Positions 61,401-64,000 of a stretch of DNA of 64,000 nt are shown piece by piece. Each line of letters begins with the position of its first letter. Positions within the stretch are counted from its first letter, which is position 1. Location: positions 377,355,582-377,419,581 of the forward strand of contig CM057337.1 of NCBI GenBank assembly GCA_030015575.1. Direction: 5' to 3'. Made by a program: the position numbers and the translations under genes. A model generated the notes under the pieces. It saw only the letters and a program-made list of their open reading frames with translations. It made no database searches and had not been told where the DNA came from. The stretch is from Agapanthus africanus (lineage: Eukaryota > Streptophyta > Magnoliopsida > Asparagales > Amaryllidaceae).

Positions 61401-62534
61401 TGTTCCAACAACATCAGAATATATTTGTTTAGCTTTCATTGATCCGAATCAATGCAGTCCCATCAATTAATCACACCACAAAAGAACGAAAATACGATGT
61501 ACGTATATGCCATCCGCATTCGCCACTGGGTCCCATCATCACCTATTAGGTTACTTCACTAACGACAGAGCGGGGACTGGACTAGCGCGGGTGTAAAAAA
61601 TATACAACATCTACTAGTATATATATCAATATATAATATTCGCTCAAGGCGTGATAAAATGCAACATCACAGAAATATAATAAGCATCACATAACAATAC
61701 AGATAATCTGGGATCCCTAGGTTTCCTAGAGCCGCTACTGAAACCCGACGTTCCCCCCGTCGTGTTGTTAGCCTGTGCAATGAAATCCTAGACCCCTATG
61801 GGCGCGACAAGTTAACCGCCAAAACTTGAAGCGAGGCAGGCCCCTTCAGCAACGTGAATGGACCACCCAGCACTTCACGGAATCCGGTAACTTGAGCACC
61901 CCTCCTTGGGTCAACATGTACCCCCTACGAGTGCGGCGAATAGCCCGCTAATTCTAGAGTAAAGCCCACTCCGTCTCAATGCCATGAGATGCGGGCCCAT
62001 TGCCCTCTAGAACCCGGCTATCCGTGCACCCCACCGAGGGGCAATCCTAGTACAGAAAGTAAAATATATACAACTGGTACAACGACCTCAGCCCGGTCGT
62101 GCCCCAAAATAATAATATATAAACAGGAAGTAACGGCAGTCCACATGTCGGACGCTCGCCCCGCAATATCAAATGTACAAATATAACCAAACTGTACTAA
62201 CACTACATCCAGGCTATCCACCACGACAAATCCGCAACATTACAGCACAACGCAGAACATCAACGTGAATGCCACGTTCGCAAATCCGTCTAAAAGAGCT
62301 ATAGCAATTAGACAGGATTTACCGCTCGAATGACATTCACGGTCGCAGATATAAAGTAAGCACTGTGAACTAACATGTTTAAAATTTTCGATCGACAAAA
62401 TTTCCCGAACTGTGCCCCAAGCACAATTCCCAGTACTCAAACAAATCTGGGCCCAAACAAAAAATACCATAAACCTCATTTCCATGTCAGAGACCACTGT
62501 GGAAATTTTGGTGGACTGATGCTACAGTACGGCG

Positions 62535-62575
62535 GCGGAACCGCGGCCAAAACGTGGGTACGGCCGCGGTTCCGC
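62535..62575 (-). repeat. GC palindrome pair in the leader of C
   Basis: Arms GCGGAACCGCGGCC (62535-62548) and GGCCGCGGTTCCGC (62562-62575) are perfect reverse complements with a 13-nt loop. Confidence 0.92.
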
Positions 62576-62776
62576 TGTGCTACATTGAAATCAGCCAACA
62601 AAATTTCTGCAGTTTTCTTAGAAAAGCCTTCCTGATTTTCTGCAATACTCAAAATAATTTTTTGCTGACAATAAAAATTCGATAAAAACTTCATGATTGG
62701 AAATGCGGTTTTGGAATATTTCGTTCCATCGAATTTCTAAACACGTTAGAGCAAACTAGTAAAGGTTAATGGCGTG

Positions 62777-62788
62777 GCTCTGATACCA
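62777..62788 (-). other. Primer binding site (tRNA-iMet) of element C
   Basis: TGGTATCAGAGC on the minus strand, directly abutting the LTR. Confidence 0.92.
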
Positions 62789-63062
62789 TGTAAGTGTACG
62801 GTAGCGCCCCGACCGTCTTTCCGAGGCCAAAATGCGGAAACGATAACTTTTTCAAACAAGAAACCGGCGCTATCATATACTTTAAATCCGGATCGAACCA
62901 TTAACCTAAAACTAGCAACTAGAGAAAGGGTTGGAAAGCTATACCGATCGATCTGTGTCCTTCGGTCTTTGGCCACCATCCCAAGCTCCTCGCGGCATAT
63001 CCGATCTCGATCTCCTCGTCGGAAAGGGCACCACATCTTCGAGTCTTTTTATGGGCTCCCGC
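62789..63062 (-). repeat. 5' LTR of element C, cut by J
   Basis: 274 bp starting TGTAAGTGTACGG, about 15 differences from 21663-21936. The family sequence stops at CTCCCGC, where J begins. Confidence 0.87.
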
Positions 63063-64000
63063 TGTTAGGTTTACCTAGCACCCTGTGAAAGGTTTGGAAG
63101 CATCACATGTCTCAAAGATTAAATTTTTATGGTGCTAAGTGAACATACAAAGGACCATTCCTAGAAAATTAGGGTTTCATAACTTTAATCAACATCACAT
63201 GTAACAAAGACTAGGGTTTTGAGAGTAAAACCTTTGTAGCTCCCTATGCTAGACTCCTTGGCCACTTGAGGGTTGGAGAAGGGTTCGCTTGAGGTCTTCC
63301 AGTGTCCACGACAATCCACCCGAAGCTCCTTTGTCCAAGCTTGCAACTTCAGTTTATCAAGAGAAAGAAATGAAGCTAACACTCTAAATAAGTGGGCAAG
63401 ACTTGTGTAGAATAATGTTGTGGTGGCTTTTCTCACTTCAAAAACCTAACTTGATGAGTATTTTGCTCACTACAAAAGTCTAGAGATCAAAAGAAGAAGG
63501 AGGAAGAAGATGATGGCCTTTTTTAGAACAAGAGTGAAAGATAATCTCTTATGAAAGAAAATAGAAAATATATGTATATATATTTTCGACTTCTCATCTC
63601 AAACCATGGTTAAATGATAAAGATATTATTGAATTTGAGTTAAAACATAAAAGGAAAGTTAATCCATGGTTAAAAGTAGGTGAGCATGGTTAGGTCAAAG
63701 AAGTGTGTAGAAACAAACCATGAATTATCCTTTCCTTTTTCAATTTGTTTTAAAACAAATGCAATAATAATTCATATATATAAAACCATGGTGTGAGTCT
63801 TATATTGCCACCATTTTCTATGTATATACAACCATGAAGGATGATGTATGTATGTATGTGTGCACATCCATATGTGCATGAATCAATAAAGAATGCATAC
63901 ATGCATGCATACATCCAAAAATACAAGAAAGGATTTCTAGTGAGAAACTAATGGTTAAATGATAAATCAACACTTGATTTATCAATGCGGCAATATCACA
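63063..64000 (-). mobile_element. Element J: partial LTR related to the A/B LTRs
   Basis: It starts TGTTAGGTTTACCTAGCACC at the break in the C LTR and resembles the plus-strand reading of the B LTR (TGTAGGGTCCCTAGGCACC). Other anchors are AACCTTTGTAG, TAACCATGGTT-type words and AAATCAACACTTGATT near the right edge. The similarity is patchy, so it is a diverged relative. Orientation follows B. The element runs off the window. A GTAT/CATG microsatellite lies near 63845-63914. No gene is seen. Confidence 0.68.

Larger units (their letters stand above)
60671..62776 (-). other. Leader of element C
   Basis: Resumes C after A. It holds a triple motif array (60794-60988), a 139-bp tandem duplication (61120-61400), a stretch near 61990-62110 resembling the B leader at 50340-50450 (GAACCCGG, TAGT-CGGAAA-GTAAA words), and the palindrome pair 62535-62575. 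No gag frame is seen. Confidence 0.75.
21663..63062 (-). mobile_element. Element C: copia element split by D and by A/B
   Basis: Minus-strand copia element of the H family. Its own sequence is 21663-27002, 39562-39836 and 60671-63062: 3' LTR, decayed pol, leader, primer site and a partial 5' LTR. Removing D and A leaves an internal region of about 5.7 kb, close to the 5.95 kb of A and B, which supports joining the three pieces. The 274 bp of 5' LTR present differ from the 3' LTR at about 15 positions (5.5%, hand count). J cuts the 5' LTR at 63062, so the element's right end and target duplication cannot be seen. Confidence 0.83.

Overview
The window is angiosperm nuclear DNA made up entirely, as far as I can read it, of nested LTR retrotransposons. 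I see no host gene, tRNA or rRNA. The plant origin follows from an Athila-type Ty3 element primed by tRNA-Asp, Ty1/copia elements primed by initiator tRNA-Met, and very large-LTR non-coding (LARD-like) elements. The species cannot be told from this sequence.

Layout, with my own letters. The oldest layer is element I (-; 20241-21662 visible), split on both sides. On its left sits G (+; LARD-like, 13035-20240). G is entered near its primer site by E (-; LARD-like, 3768-13034). The 3' LTR of E is in turn interrupted by H (+; copia, 1-3767). On its right, I is interrupted by C (-; copia, 21663-63062). C is itself split by D (-; Athila, 27003-39556, TSD GTATG) and by A (+; copia, 39837-60665). A is split by B (-; copia of the same family, 43778-54184, TSD TAGGG). 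J (-; a related copia LTR, 63063 to the end) sits in the right LTR of C. LTR differences counted by eye agree with this order: C about 5.5% (274 bp compared), D about 2.7%, A about 1.1%, B about 1.0%.

Only D keeps long reading frames. It has a 1380-codon gag-protease-RT-RNase H frame, an in-frame stop, then RNase H/integrase, and a separate 266-codon ORF on the 3' side. H, C, A and B carry only frameshifted pol remnants, and I see no gag in A, B or C. A and B share the same pol lesions although their own LTRs are nearly identical, which points to mobilisation in trans by a relative elsewhere. E and G have LTRs of 4.5-4.7 kb around a 2.7 kb internal domain with no coding capacity.

The least expected signals are in the untranslated leaders. 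Paired GC-rich palindromes of the form GCCGCGG-NN-CCGCGGC occur in the copia leaders and also in the LTR and leader of the unrelated Athila element. A roughly 230-bp leader block is shared between copia A/B and LARDs E/G. Three spaced copies of an 18-20 nt motif, followed by a 139-147 bp tandem duplication, are kept in A, B and C.
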